Shown in pieces: positions 1 through 7,015 of a stretch of 18,933 bases of DNA. The notes beneath the pieces are model-generated. The model did no database searches, had not been told where the DNA came from, and saw only the letters and a program-made list of their open reading frames with translations. The translations under genes and the position numbers were made by a program. Positions within the stretch are counted from its first letter, which is position 1. Each line of letters begins with the position of its first letter. Location of the stretch: positions 1 through 18,933 of the forward strand of contig JAXDNH010000061.1 of the NCBI GenBank assembly GCA_034669525.1. Reading direction: 5' to 3'. This stretch comes from JAFASC01 sp034669525 (lineage in GTDB: Bacteria > Pseudomonadota > Alphaproteobacteria > Rhizobiales > Beijerinckiaceae).

Positions 1-1253
1 GTGAGTTTCGTCAGCGCCGCCGGCGACGCGGTCAGCGCCAGATACAGCCCGAGCGCGAAAGACAGCACGAAGCCGATGATAAATTTCGGAAAGCGCTGCC
101 AGATTTCGATCGGCCGCGCGCGATCGCCCGGACGCACGTTGATGTAGTTCGTCCAGATGAAGGCGAGCACAAAGGCCCAGATGCCGATGAACACGTCGAT
201 GAAGATTTTCACCGCCGCGGTCGTGCCGAGCACCCAGCCCGGCTGATAATTGACGCCTTCCGCGGAATTCTTGGCGAGGATCAGCGCCTCGGTGATGCCG
301 CCGCCGGCAAGTGCCGCGCCGTCGGTCTTCACTGCAAGCCCCATCCACGACGCCGCGACAAGCGGCTCATTATAGAGGATGGTCTGCGCGAGGAACGGCA
401 GGATCAAGACTTCGACGACCGCGAAGATGACGACGAGCGAGGAGACGAGAACCGGCACGACCGGCCGCGCGCGGATGGCGCCGCCGGTTGCGATCGCCGC
501 CGCGACGCCGCAGATCGAAATGCCCGACGCAAGCGGCGCCGCCCATTCCCTGTTGAAGCCAAAATATTTGCGCGCGACGAAATAAACCACGGCCCAATAG
601 ATCAGATACGCTTCGACGATCGCCGCGACGCCGCGCAGCACGATCGAGGAAGCGAAGCTCAGACGCCCGGCGATGGTCACCGCGAGAAACGCGCCGAGAA
701 TGACGATCGCCGTCTTGATATAGAGTTCGGGCCGCACCGCCTCTTTCAGCCATTCGGCAAAGCGCGGAAAGAAGTTGGCGATGATCAAGCCGGCGATCAG
801 CGCGAAGACGAAGCCGCCTTCATTGGTGAGGCGCAGCGACCAATCGATGCCGAATTTCTTGTAGTCCGCCGGTGTCACCGCGGCGAAATGCGCGTAGCTG
901 CCGACGATCCACGCGGCATAAGCGATCCAAAAGATTGCGGTGAAGCGAAGCGCAAAGCGTTTCACGTCGACGTCGAGGGCCGCCGCCGCGATCGAGAGCA
1001 CGGCGAGGAGCGCGACATATGTCGCGAGCAAGCTCGCGCCGCCGCCGAGCCACGCATAGGATTTTGCCGCCGGCGCAAGCGCCTGCGTGACGTCGGTCCA
1101 AACGGACGTCGTGACGACCCAGCCCAAGAGATCGGGGCCTGCCGTTCCGGCGAGCGCGAGCACGAGAACGAAGAGGCCGAGCCCGAGCGAGACCCAGTCC
1201 TCGGTCAGCCCCTGCCGGCTCGGCGTCGAGAGCGATAGCGTTGTGTCGGACAT
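1..1253 (-). CDS. YeiH/UPF0324 family putative sulfate exporter (3' end cut by window)
   Basis: This is an integral membrane protein of the Cons_hypoth698 (PF03601, YeiH/UPF0324) family, often annotated as a putative sulfate exporter; the real substrate is uncertain. The reading frame is open from ATG 1253 to the window edge, giving at least 417 residues, so the C-terminus is missing. The N-terminal part (MSDTTLSLSTPSRQGL) is followed by many hydrophobic helices such as LGLGLFVLVLALAG. The family-typical stretch GISICGVAAAIATGG comes near the middle, with AGGGITEALILAKNSAEG further on. It is longer than E. coli YeiH (about 350 residues), in keeping with the extended subgroup that has extra N-terminal helices. 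The Shine-Dalgarno before ATG 1253 is weak, so the start is probable rather than certain. It lies downstream of, and on the same strand as, a methyltransferase and metY, which suggests but does not prove a sulfur-related role. Confidence 0.82.
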   Translation of the reverse strand, partial: MSDTTLSLSTPSRQGLTEDWVSLGLGLFVLVLALAGTAGPDLLGWVVTTSVWTDVTQALAPAAKSYAWLGGGASLLATYVALLAVLSIAAAALDVDVKRFALRFTAIFWIAYAAWIVGSYAHFAAVTPADYKKFGIDWSLRLTNEGGFVFALIAGLIIANFFPRFAEWLKEAVRPELYIKTAIVILGAFLAVTIAGRLSFASSIVLRGVAAIVEAYLIYWAVVYFVARKYFGFNREWAAPLASGISICGVAAAIATGGAIRARPVVPVLVSSLVVIFAVVEVLILPFLAQTILYNEPLVAASWMGLAVKTDGAALAGGGITEALILAKNSAEGVNYQPGWVLGTTAAVKIFIDVFIGIWAFVLAFIWTNYINVRPGDRARPIEIWQRFPKFIIGFVLSFALGLYLALTASPAALTKL

Positions 1254-1309
1254 TTGGCGCGCTCATGAACAAAAATTTAATCGAGCGCTAAGCTACGCAA
1301 GTCGGCGAT

Positions 1310-1338
1310 AAAAACGAGAGTTGAAGCTCAGCGTTTTT
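1310..1338 (-). terminator. Possible bidirectional terminator between methyltransferase and YeiH-like gene
   Basis: Seven-base arms AAAAACG and CGTTTTT flank an inner GAG/CTC stem with loop TTGAAG. Because the A-tract pairs with the T-tract, each strand ends the hairpin in a T-run. It lies 58 bases beyond the methyltransferase stop in an AT-rich gap. The stem has few GC pairs and one internal mismatch, so this is only a candidate. Confidence 0.35.
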
Positions 1339-1396
1339 AAGGGCGATGTTGAAATGAAATTTCTTCGTTCGCGATTATTTCAGCACTTTTCTTCGT

Positions 1397-2500
1397 TCAG
1401 CCGGGCGCGTGCACAATCGGCGCTCGCGAGGCGATGAAAGAAAATCCGGGCCCTCTAGCGAGCTGCGGCTCGTCGAGGCCATTCGCGACATGCACGAAGC
1501 CTTGGCTTGCGAGAACAGCCAGGATGTCGTCCTTCGACAGCCAATAGGAATATTCGTCCGGTCCGCCGGAATAGAGCCGGCCCTTCTTCTGGACGTAGCT
1601 GCGATAATGCAGCGTAATCTCCCGGCCGCCGACCTTCACCTGCCGGTCCAGATTGGAGCGGAAGAACCGCAATTGCTCGGGCGAACGCGAAATGATCGCT
1701 TCATCGAAATAATGGGTCCAGACGAAAATGATCGGCGCGACGCGGCACGCGCCGGTCAAGAGCCTTACCGGATCCCTTGCGTGGTACAGCACGCCGGAGG
1801 CCCAGCAGATGTCGAAACGGTCCTCGGTTCGTTCCATATACTGAACGAAATCGCCGAAGAGGAACGTCGCCGACATCGACAGCGCGTTCTTGAGGACGAG
1901 ACACTTCAGGAAATTGACGAGGTTGCCCTCGATCGACAGCACCTTCGCGCCGAGCTGTTCGAGCTGGTAGGTGTTGTACGCCTCGAAAGGTCCGAGCTCT
2001 AAGATCGACTTGCCGTTCAGTGCGCCGAGAACCGACACGGCCCAAGGGATGCGCGGGTCTTCGAAATGCAGGAGCCCCGCGCCGGTTTCCAGTCCCGAGC
2101 CCGTGGGCATTGCCGAGGCCCAGACGTCGGCAAAAATATCGATCGAATTCTGGTGCGTGGGATACTTGTCGCTGAAGCCGCTCGTCTCGCCGCTGCCGGT
2201 GACCGCGGCCAACGCGTGCTCGGCATAGACGAAGGGAGAGTTCTGTATCGGCTTGCCGTTCGGGAAGAAAACCTCGACGCGGTCTCCGTCCTTCAACGGT
2301 TCGGGAAAGATGAACATGAAACCGGAGCGAAGCGGCAGGCCGAGTTGCACAAGGTCCGGACGTTCCTCGCTCGGCGACACAGTGACCGGGGTGCCGCGAA
2401 AGGATATCGTCACATCCAGCGGTCGGCGCCCGGACGCGGCCCAGCCCCGCACAAATTGCCTGTTCCCCTCGTCCAAAGACCCGCGAAATCTTCGCAGCAT
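1397..2500 (-). CDS. Class I SAM-dependent methyltransferase with an extra N-terminal domain
   Basis: The predicted product is 367 residues. Residues 1-100 form a leading domain that I do not recognise (FRGSLDEGNRQFVRGWA, then beta-rich text). Residues 160-260 carry a Rossmann methyltransferase: motif I ILELGPFEAY (166-175), an acidic residue after strand 2 in LSIEGN (E191), GDF at 216-218, and FDICWASGVLYH (229-240), typical of Methyltransf_23-type enzymes. The substrate cannot be told from sequence. The start was set at ATG 2500 because GAGAGG lies 8 bases upstream; an upstream in-frame extension to 2566 would run over the DUF1272 gene and looks non-coding. It lies 49 bases after the DUF1272 gene on the same strand, so it is probably the third gene of the metY operon. 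Transcription likely ends at the inverted repeat near 1310-1338. Confidence 0.8.
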   Translation of the reverse strand: MLRRFRGSLDEGNRQFVRGWAASGRRPLDVTISFRGTPVTVSPSEERPDLVQLGLPLRSGFMFIFPEPLKDGDRVEVFFPNGKPIQNSPFVYAEHALAAVTGSGETSGFSDKYPTHQNSIDIFADVWASAMPTGSGLETGAGLLHFEDPRIPWAVSVLGALNGKSILELGPFEAYNTYQLEQLGAKVLSIEGNLVNFLKCLVLKNALSMSATFLFGDFVQYMERTEDRFDICWASGVLYHARDPVRLLTGACRVAPIIFVWTHYFDEAIISRSPEQLRFFRSNLDRQVKVGGREITLHYRSYVQKKGRLYSGGPDEYSYWLSKDDILAVLASQGFVHVANGLDEPQLARGPGFSFIASRAPIVHAPG

Positions 2501-2549
2501 CGGCGGTGCCTCTCGCGTTCTTTCGCTTGCGCGGGAATGACAGCGTGCG

Positions 2550-2798
2550 CTACGCCGCCCGTCCACACCCCTGCGGCTTGAACACCCGCTCCGTCGACGC
2601 CGGATATTTCGCCAGCAGCGCCGCCGGCCGGATTGGGCGCGGCGAAAAGTTGCCGCCGCAATTCGGACAGCGGCCGTTCAGTCGCGTTTCGACGCAGTCG
2701 CGGCAGAAGGTACATTCGAATGTGCAGATCATCGCGTCTGCCGCGTCAGGCGGCAGGTCCCTGTCGCAGCATTCGCAGCTGGGCTTTAGCACAAGCAT
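2550..2798 (-). CDS. DUF1272 family small cysteine-rich protein
   Basis: This 82-residue protein matches the DUF1272 (PF06906) pattern. It has nine cysteines, at residues 8, 10, 11, 25, 29, 32, 35, 44 and 47, in the segments CECC, CTFECTFCRDC and CPNCGG, followed by the typical NFSPRPIRPA. The spacing suggests one or two zinc sites (inference); the family's function is unknown. The start at 2798 is backed by GGAGG 8 bases upstream. It begins only 17 bases after the metY stop, so it is almost surely translated from the same mRNA. The C-terminal tail beyond residue 60 is variable in the family as far as I recall. No signal peptide or membrane segment is visible. Confidence 0.88.
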   Translation of the reverse strand: MLVLKPSCECCDRDLPPDAADAMICTFECTFCRDCVETRLNGRCPNCGGNFSPRPIRPAALLAKYPASTERVFKPQGCGRAA

Positions 2799-2815
2799 CT
2801 AAGCCTCCAAAGAGC

Positions 2816-4099
2816 TTACGCGGCGAGCGCCTGATCGAGATCGGCGATGAGATCGGCCGTATCTTCGAGCCCGATCGACAAGCGCACCACATCCGGCCCC
2901 GCCCCGGCGGCGATCTTCTGCTCGTCGGCCAATTGCCGATGCGTGGTCGAGGCGGGATGAATGACCAGCGAGCGCGTGTCGCCGACATTGGCGAGATGCG
3001 AGAACAGTTTGAGATTACGCACGAGCGTCACGCCCGCGTCGTAACCGCCGGTCAAACCGAAGGTGAACACGGCGCCAGCACCCTTCGGGCAATAGCGCTT
3101 GGCGAGATTGTGGTAGCGGTCGCCGGCAAGGCCGGGATAGCTCACCCACTTGACCTTTTTGTGCCCCTGCAGGTGCTCGGCTACGGCAAGCGCGTTTTCG
3201 GAATGGCGCTGCATGCGAAGCGGCAGCGTCTCGATCCCCGTCAGGATCAGGAACGCGTTGAACGGCGACAAAGCCGGCCCGAGATCGCGCAGGCCCAGAA
3301 CGCGGCAGGCGATGGCGAAGCCGAAATTGCCGAACGTCTCGCCCAAAGTCATGCCGCCATATTCCGGGCGCGGCGCCGAGATCATGGGATAGCGCTTGTC
3401 CGCCATCCAATCGAACTTGCCGCCATCGACGATGACGCCGCCGATCGAGTTGCCGTGACCGCCCAAGAATTTCGTCGCGGAATGCACGATGATATCGGCG
3501 CCATGCTCGAACGGCCGGATCAGATACGGCGAGGCGAGCGTGTTATCGACGATGAGCGGCACGCGTGCGCGTTTGGCGATCGCCGCGATCGCCTCGATGT
3601 CGGTGACGATGCCGCCGGGATTGGCGATCGATTCGATGAAGATCGCTTTGGTCTTCGGCGTCACCGCCTGCTCGAACGTCGAGAGGTTGTCGGGATCGGC
3701 CCATCTGACGTTCCAGCCGAAGTTCTTGAAGGAATGATTGAACTGGTTGATCGAGCCGCCATAGAGCTTGGTCGAGGCGATGAACTCGTCGCCGGGCGTC
3801 ATCAGCGCATGCAGGACGACGACCTGCGCCGCATGGCCTGATCCCACTGCCAGCGCCGCCGTGCCGCCTTCGAGCGCGGCGACGCGCTCCTCCAGCACCG
3901 CGTTGGTCGGGTTGGTGATGCGGCTATAGATGTTGCCGAAGGCCTGCAGCCCGAAGAGTGAAGCCGCATGGTCGACGTCGTCGAAGACGAAGGAGGTCGT
4001 CTGGTAGATCGGCGTTGCCCGGGCCCCCGTCGCCGGGTCCGGCTGGGCGCCGGCATGGATGGCGAGGGTGGAAAAGCCCGGGGCAGGGGTATCGGCCAT
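2816..4099 (-). CDS. metY: O-acetylhomoserine sulfhydrylase (aminocarboxypropyltransferase)
   Basis: This is a 427-residue PLP enzyme of the Cys/Met metabolism family that joins O-acetylhomoserine and sulfide to give homocysteine, the direct-sulfhydrylation route to methionine. Seen directly: an N-terminal substrate segment YSRITNPTNAVLEERVAALEG, a KLYGG tyrosine (Y113) that stacks on PLP in this family, the VDNTLASPYL aspartate region, and the PLP lysine K210 in HSATKFLGGHG. The length fits MetY (about 425-430) better than the shorter MetB/MetC/MetZ enzymes (about 380-400). ATG 4099 has GGAGAG 7 bases upstream. It heads a likely operon with the DUF1272 gene (17-base gap) and a methyltransferase. 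An inverted repeat in its promoter region suggests repression by a dimeric regulator. Homoserine-acetyl versus succinyl preference is inferred from the family only. Confidence 0.92.
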   Translation of the reverse strand: MADTPAPGFSTLAIHAGAQPDPATGARATPIYQTTSFVFDDVDHAASLFGLQAFGNIYSRITNPTNAVLEERVAALEGGTAALAVGSGHAAQVVVLHALMTPGDEFIASTKLYGGSINQFNHSFKNFGWNVRWADPDNLSTFEQAVTPKTKAIFIESIANPGGIVTDIEAIAAIAKRARVPLIVDNTLASPYLIRPFEHGADIIVHSATKFLGGHGNSIGGVIVDGGKFDWMADKRYPMISAPRPEYGGMTLGETFGNFGFAIACRVLGLRDLGPALSPFNAFLILTGIETLPLRMQRHSENALAVAEHLQGHKKVKWVSYPGLAGDRYHNLAKRYCPKGAGAVFTFGLTGGYDAGVTLVRNLKLFSHLANVGDTRSLVIHPASTTHRQLADEQKIAAGAGPDVVRLSIGLEDTADLIADLDQALAA

Positions 4100-4123
4100 A
4101 CTTCAGCTCTCCGATTGTGCGGT

Positions 4124-4151
4124 ATAAAGAACGGTCCGTACGATTAAGCAA
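4124..4151 (-). promoter_or_regulatory. Candidate metY promoter
   Basis: On the minus strand, TTGCTT (4151-4146) is followed after 16 bases by CTTTAT (4129-4124), close to the alphaproteobacterial CTTGAC/CTATAT pattern. The metY start is 24 bases further on. A stronger -35-like CTTGAC lies upstream, at 4169-4164, but has no good -10 at the right spacing. The call is tentative. Confidence 0.35.
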
Positions 4152-4162
4152 ACGGAGCGTTC
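4129..4162. promoter_or_regulatory. Inverted repeat upstream of metY, candidate operator
   Basis: The arms GAACGGTCCGT (4129-4139) and ACGGAGCGTTC (4152-4162) are complementary at 10 of 11 positions and separated by 12 bases. The left arm contains the near-perfect palindrome ACGGTCCGT. The repeat brackets the proposed -35 and abuts the proposed -10 of metY. The shape suits a dimeric regulator such as a TetR-family protein (inference); no such gene is visible in the window. Confidence 0.45.
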
Positions 4163-4282
4163 GGTCAAGCGGGCGGGGAAAGTGGGCGGAAACGGCGTGC
4201 GGAACAAGTGTGCAGCGCACCTCCCCGGCTCGCAGCGGCGCCAGTTACGTCCCACTTTTTTGCTGCATCCGCTCTGGCGCAT

Positions 4283-4291
4283 TGCTATAGA
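4283..4291 (+). promoter_or_regulatory. Extended -10 element, likely promoter of tRNA-Leu and tig
   Basis: TGCTATAGA matches an extended -10 (TGn before TATAGA). It lies about 60 bases before the tRNA-Leu 5' end. No clear -35 is found at the normal spacing (a TTGCTG is 20 bases upstream). This is the only good -10 seen between metY and the tRNA. Confidence 0.4.
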
Positions 4292-4351
4292 GCGCCACCC
4301 GAGGCGGCCGCGCTGGCTGATCGAGTGAGACGCGCGAGCCAACCGGCCGGC

Positions 4352-4436
4352 GCGGGCGTGGCGGAACTGGTAGACGCGCTGGATTTAGGTTCCAGTGATG
4401 CAAGTCGTGGGGGTTCGAGTCCCTCCGCCCGCACCA
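4352..4436 (+). tRNA. tRNA-Leu, anticodon UAG
   Basis: An 85-base class II tRNA with encoded CCA. The acceptor GCGGGCG pairs fully with CGCCCGC. The anticodon stem CTGGA/TCCAG encloses loop TTTAGGT with anticodon TAG at 4386-4388. A short variable arm (TGATGCAAGTCGT region) and T-loop TTCGAGT are present. It lies 77 bases before the trigger factor start with no terminator between, so read-through into tig is likely. Confidence 0.96.
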
Positions 4437-4513
4437 ATGGTGTCCGCTCTCCAGAATCGCCGCCCGGATTTTCGCGCACTTGGGCCGCGCAGCAGGTTTG
4501 GAAGGTTCGAGAA

Positions 4514-5872
4514 ATGCAGGTCACGGAAACCTCTTCGGCGGGATTGAAGCGCGAGTTTAAGGTCGTGCTGCAAGCCGAGGAACTGGCGACGAAACTCGAA
4601 ACGCAGCTCGCCGATCTGAAGGGCAAGGTGCGGATCAACGGATTCCGCCCCGGCAAGGTGCCGGTCGCGCATCTCAAACGCGTCTATGGCCGCAGCATCA
4701 TGGGCGACGTCGTCCAGGAGGCGGTGACTGAGGCCAACAAAAAAATCGTCGAGGAGAATTCACTGCGCCTTGCGCTTGAGCCGCGTTTCGACTTCCCCGG
4801 CGGCCGGAGCGAAATGGAAAAGGTGATGGAGGCAAAGGGCGACCTCGCCTTCACTGTCGCCTTCGAGACCCTGCCAAAGGTCGAGGTGGGCAGCTTCGAC
4901 GACGTGAAGCTCGAGCGCCTGGTCGCCGATGTGCCCGAAGCTGAGGTCGAGCAGGTGCTCGACCGCATGGCGAACCAGAACCGCACCTACACTCCGAAGG
5001 AAGGCGGCGCCGAGAAGGGCGACAAGCTGACGGTCGATTTCGTCGGCAAGATCGGCGGCGAGCCCTTCGAAGGCGGCGCCGGCACGGATGTCGACGTCAT
5101 CCTCGGCTCGAACACGTTCATCCCCGGCTTCGAAGATCAGGTCCTCGGCATGAAGGCGGGTGACAACCGCACGGTCACCGCGACGTTTCCGGAGAACTAC
5201 CTGCCGCGCCATCTCGCCGGCAAGGAAGCGACCTTCGACGTGACCGCAAAGGGTGTGGCAGCGCCGGGCGAGCTCGCGATCGACGACGCCTTTGCCAAGG
5301 GTTTCAACTTTGATTCTCTGGAAGCGATGAAGACGGCCATCCGCGGCAATCTTGAAGCCGAGTGGGGCCGCGCCTCACGCGAGAAGCTGAAGCGCGCGCT
5401 TCTCGATGCGCTCGACAAGAAGTACTCGTTCGAACTGCCGGCGGGCCTCGTCGACCAGGAATTTGAAGGCATCTGGAAGCAGGTTGAGGCCGAGCGGGCG
5501 CAGACCGGCAAGAGCTTCGCCGACGAGGGCACGACCGAAGAGGACGCCCAAGCCGACTACCGCCGCATCGCCGAGCGCCGCGTGCGGCTGGGCCTGCTGC
5601 TCGCCGAAGTCGGCGAGAAAGCGGAGGTGAAGGTCGACGACAACGAGGTGACGCAGGCTCTCGTCCAGCGCGCCCGCGCCTTCCCTGGCCAGGAGCAGGC
5701 GGTCTGGGACCATTATCGCAAGAACCCGGAGGCGCTCGCCGAGCTCCGCGCCCCGATCTTCGAGGACAAGGTCGTCGACCACATTATCGCGCAAGCCAAG
5801 GTCAGCGACCGCAAGGTCGGCAAAGACGAGCTGTTCCGGATGGAGGAGGAGAAGGAGGAGAAGGAGGCGTAG
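4514..5872 (+). CDS. tig: Trigger factor, ribosome-bound chaperone and prolyl isomerase
   Basis: The 452-residue product is full length for the family. The N-terminal ribosome-binding domain carries the signature GFRPGKVP at 43-50, which docks at the ribosomal tunnel exit. An FKBP-type peptidyl-prolyl isomerase domain spans about 168-248 (KGDKLTVDFVGKIGGEPFEG, then NTFIPGFEDQVLGMKAGD). The rest is the helical SurA-like substrate cradle, ending in an acidic/lysine tail EEEKEEKEA. ATG 4514 (MQVTETSSAG) has GGAAGG 8 bases upstream. The reading frame is open further upstream, but that extension runs through the tRNA-Leu gene and is not real. It is followed by clpP, clpX and lon, the usual quality-control order. 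Near the stop the tail codons create two AAGGAGG runs (5852-5858 and 5861-5867) with no start codon behind them. Confidence 0.97.
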   Translation: MQVTETSSAGLKREFKVVLQAEELATKLETQLADLKGKVRINGFRPGKVPVAHLKRVYGRSIMGDVVQEAVTEANKKIVEENSLRLALEPRFDFPGGRSEMEKVMEAKGDLAFTVAFETLPKVEVGSFDDVKLERLVADVPEAEVEQVLDRMANQNRTYTPKEGGAEKGDKLTVDFVGKIGGEPFEGGAGTDVDVILGSNTFIPGFEDQVLGMKAGDNRTVTATFPENYLPRHLAGKEATFDVTAKGVAAPGELAIDDAFAKGFNFDSLEAMKTAIRGNLEAEWGRASREKLKRALLDALDKKYSFELPAGLVDQEFEGIWKQVEAERAQTGKSFADEGTTEEDAQADYRRIAERRVRLGLLLAEVGEKAEVKVDDNEVTQALVQRARAFPGQEQAVWDHYRKNPEALAELRAPIFEDKVVDHIIAQAKVSDRKVGKDELFRMEEEKEEKEA

Positions 5873-5919
5873 GCCCGCCAAAAGCTCCTTCCGATATCTG
5901 AGCTGCGTCGACGCGCCCA

Positions 5920-5947
5920 TTGCGCGAGGCGCGCTGACGATTATCTT
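5920..5947 (+). promoter_or_regulatory. Candidate clpP promoter
   Basis: TTGCGC (5920-5925), then 16 bases, then TATCTT (5942-5947), would start transcription about 40 bases before clpP. The hexamers match only in part. clpP may instead, or also, be read from the tig transcript, since no terminator is visible after tig. Confidence 0.3.
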
Positions 5948-5995
5948 TGCACGGCCGGGCCGGTGGATTCGCCGCCCGGAAAGCCGAGGAATGCG

Positions 5996-6634
5996 ATGCG
6001 CGATCCGCTCGAAGTCTACAGCCAGTATCTGATCCCGCAGGTCATCGAGAATACGAGCCGCGGCGAGCGGGGCTTCGACATCTACTCGCGGCTGTTGCGC
6101 GAGCGCATCGTCTTCCTGACCGGGCCGGTCGAGGACCACATGGCCTCGGTCATCATCGCCCAGCTTCTCTTCCTTGAGGCGGAAAACCCGAAGAAGGAAG
6201 TCTCGATGTACATCAACTCGCCGGGCGGCGTCGTCACGGCGGGTCTCGCGATCTACGACACGATGCAGTTCATCCGCCCGAAAGTCTCGACGCTCTGCGT
6301 TGGCCAGGCCGCGTCGATGGGCTCGCTCCTGCTTGCTGCCGGCGATCCCGGCCTGCGCTTCGCCCTGCCGAACGCCCGTATCATGGTCCACCAGCCCTCC
6401 GGCGGCTTCCAGGGCCAGGCCTCCGACATTCTGCGGCATGCCGAAGACATCATGAAGATCAAGAAGCGGCTGAATGAAATCTACGTGAAGCATACCGGCC
6501 GCGACTACGACACAATTGAGAATACGCTCGACCGCGACCACTTCATGTCGGCGGACGAGGCCAAGGCCTTCGGCATCGTCGACAACGTGTACGACAAGCG
6601 TCCGGAAGATCAGGTGCCGGTCAAGGCTGCCTGA
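5996..6634 (+). CDS. clpP: ATP-dependent Clp protease proteolytic subunit
   Basis: This 212-residue serine protease subunit forms the barrel that degrades proteins fed by ClpX or ClpA. The catalytic triad is intact: S107 in GQAASMGS, H132 in MVHQPSGG and D181 in LDRDHF. The family landmarks MYINSPGG (71-78) and FLEAENPKKE are also present. I chose ATG 5996 (MRDPLEVYSQ) because alphaproteobacterial ClpP proteins start this way and GAGGA lies 5 bases upstream. The in-frame ATG at 5963 adds 11 residues that look unrelated to the family. It lies 123 bases after tig and 381 bases before clpX, so it may be transcribed apart from clpX. In Caulobacter cicA lies between clpP and clpX; no such gene is present here. 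Confidence 0.97.
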   Translation: MRDPLEVYSQYLIPQVIENTSRGERGFDIYSRLLRERIVFLTGPVEDHMASVIIAQLLFLEAENPKKEVSMYINSPGGVVTAGLAIYDTMQFIRPKVSTLCVGQAASMGSLLLAAGDPGLRFALPNARIMVHQPSGGFQGQASDILRHAEDIMKIKKRLNEIYVKHTGRDYDTIENTLDRDHFMSADEAKAFGIVDNVYDKRPEDQVPVKAA

Positions 6635-7015
6635 AGCCGCGAGAGACATTTCGGCGACACTCGGCACAGGAAGCATTTCGGCGACGCCCGTCGCGAAAAT
6701 GCTGGAGGCGGGCGCAAGCGCCGCCTCATGGCATATCGCTTGCTCCCCGTCCGGTTTGAACCGGGGCTGTTCGCAATCTGGCGCAACGGCTTCGGTCAGA
6801 CTGGAAAATGCCTTGATTGGTTGATCGGTTAGGGACATGCGTGCTCACATGCCGGGCTGGGGCGCCGACGGAATGTAAAGGAGGGAGGCTGCGGGGCAGG
6901 GAATCCCTTCAGCACTTGGAACGAATGTGATCGAGTCTACCTTTTGTTAGGCCGGCACGAACTAATGTGAGAATCCGACCGATTCGTCCCGCGGACCGGT
7001 CGACAGGAGACCAAG
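6635..7015 (+). other. 381-base gap between clpP and clpX, no gene seen
   Basis: I find no believable coding region here. It holds a 12-base direct repeat, CATTTCGGCGAC at 6647-6658 and 6674-6685. A hairpin with perfect arms CCGGTT/AACCGG lies at 6751-6764, extendable with outer CCCC/GGGG, and a bulged GC-rich hairpin lies around 6706-6726. Neither hairpin ends in a T-run, so they are not convincing terminators. A weak promoter-like pair (TTGGAA at 6916, TACCTT at 6938) lies upstream of clpX. The gap most likely contains the clpP 3' end and the clpX promoter. Confidence 0.6.

Noticed and set aside
2633..3841. 402-residue open frame on the plus strand over metY
   Set aside because: It is the mirror of metY codons, with Arg/Ile/Asp-rich text, no Shine-Dalgarno and no domain.
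4208..4513. N-terminal extension of trigger factor by 102 residues
   Set aside because: It would read through the tRNA-Leu gene; the family start and a Shine-Dalgarno support ATG 4514.
6706..6766. Terminators after clpP
   Set aside because: Hairpins exist but neither is followed by a T-run, so I list them only as structures in the gap.
5375..6838. 487-residue open frame on the minus strand opposite tig and clpP
   Set aside because: It lies fully antisense to two conserved genes, shows no recognisable domain, and has the Arg/Leu/Asp-rich composition of a shadow frame in GC-rich DNA.
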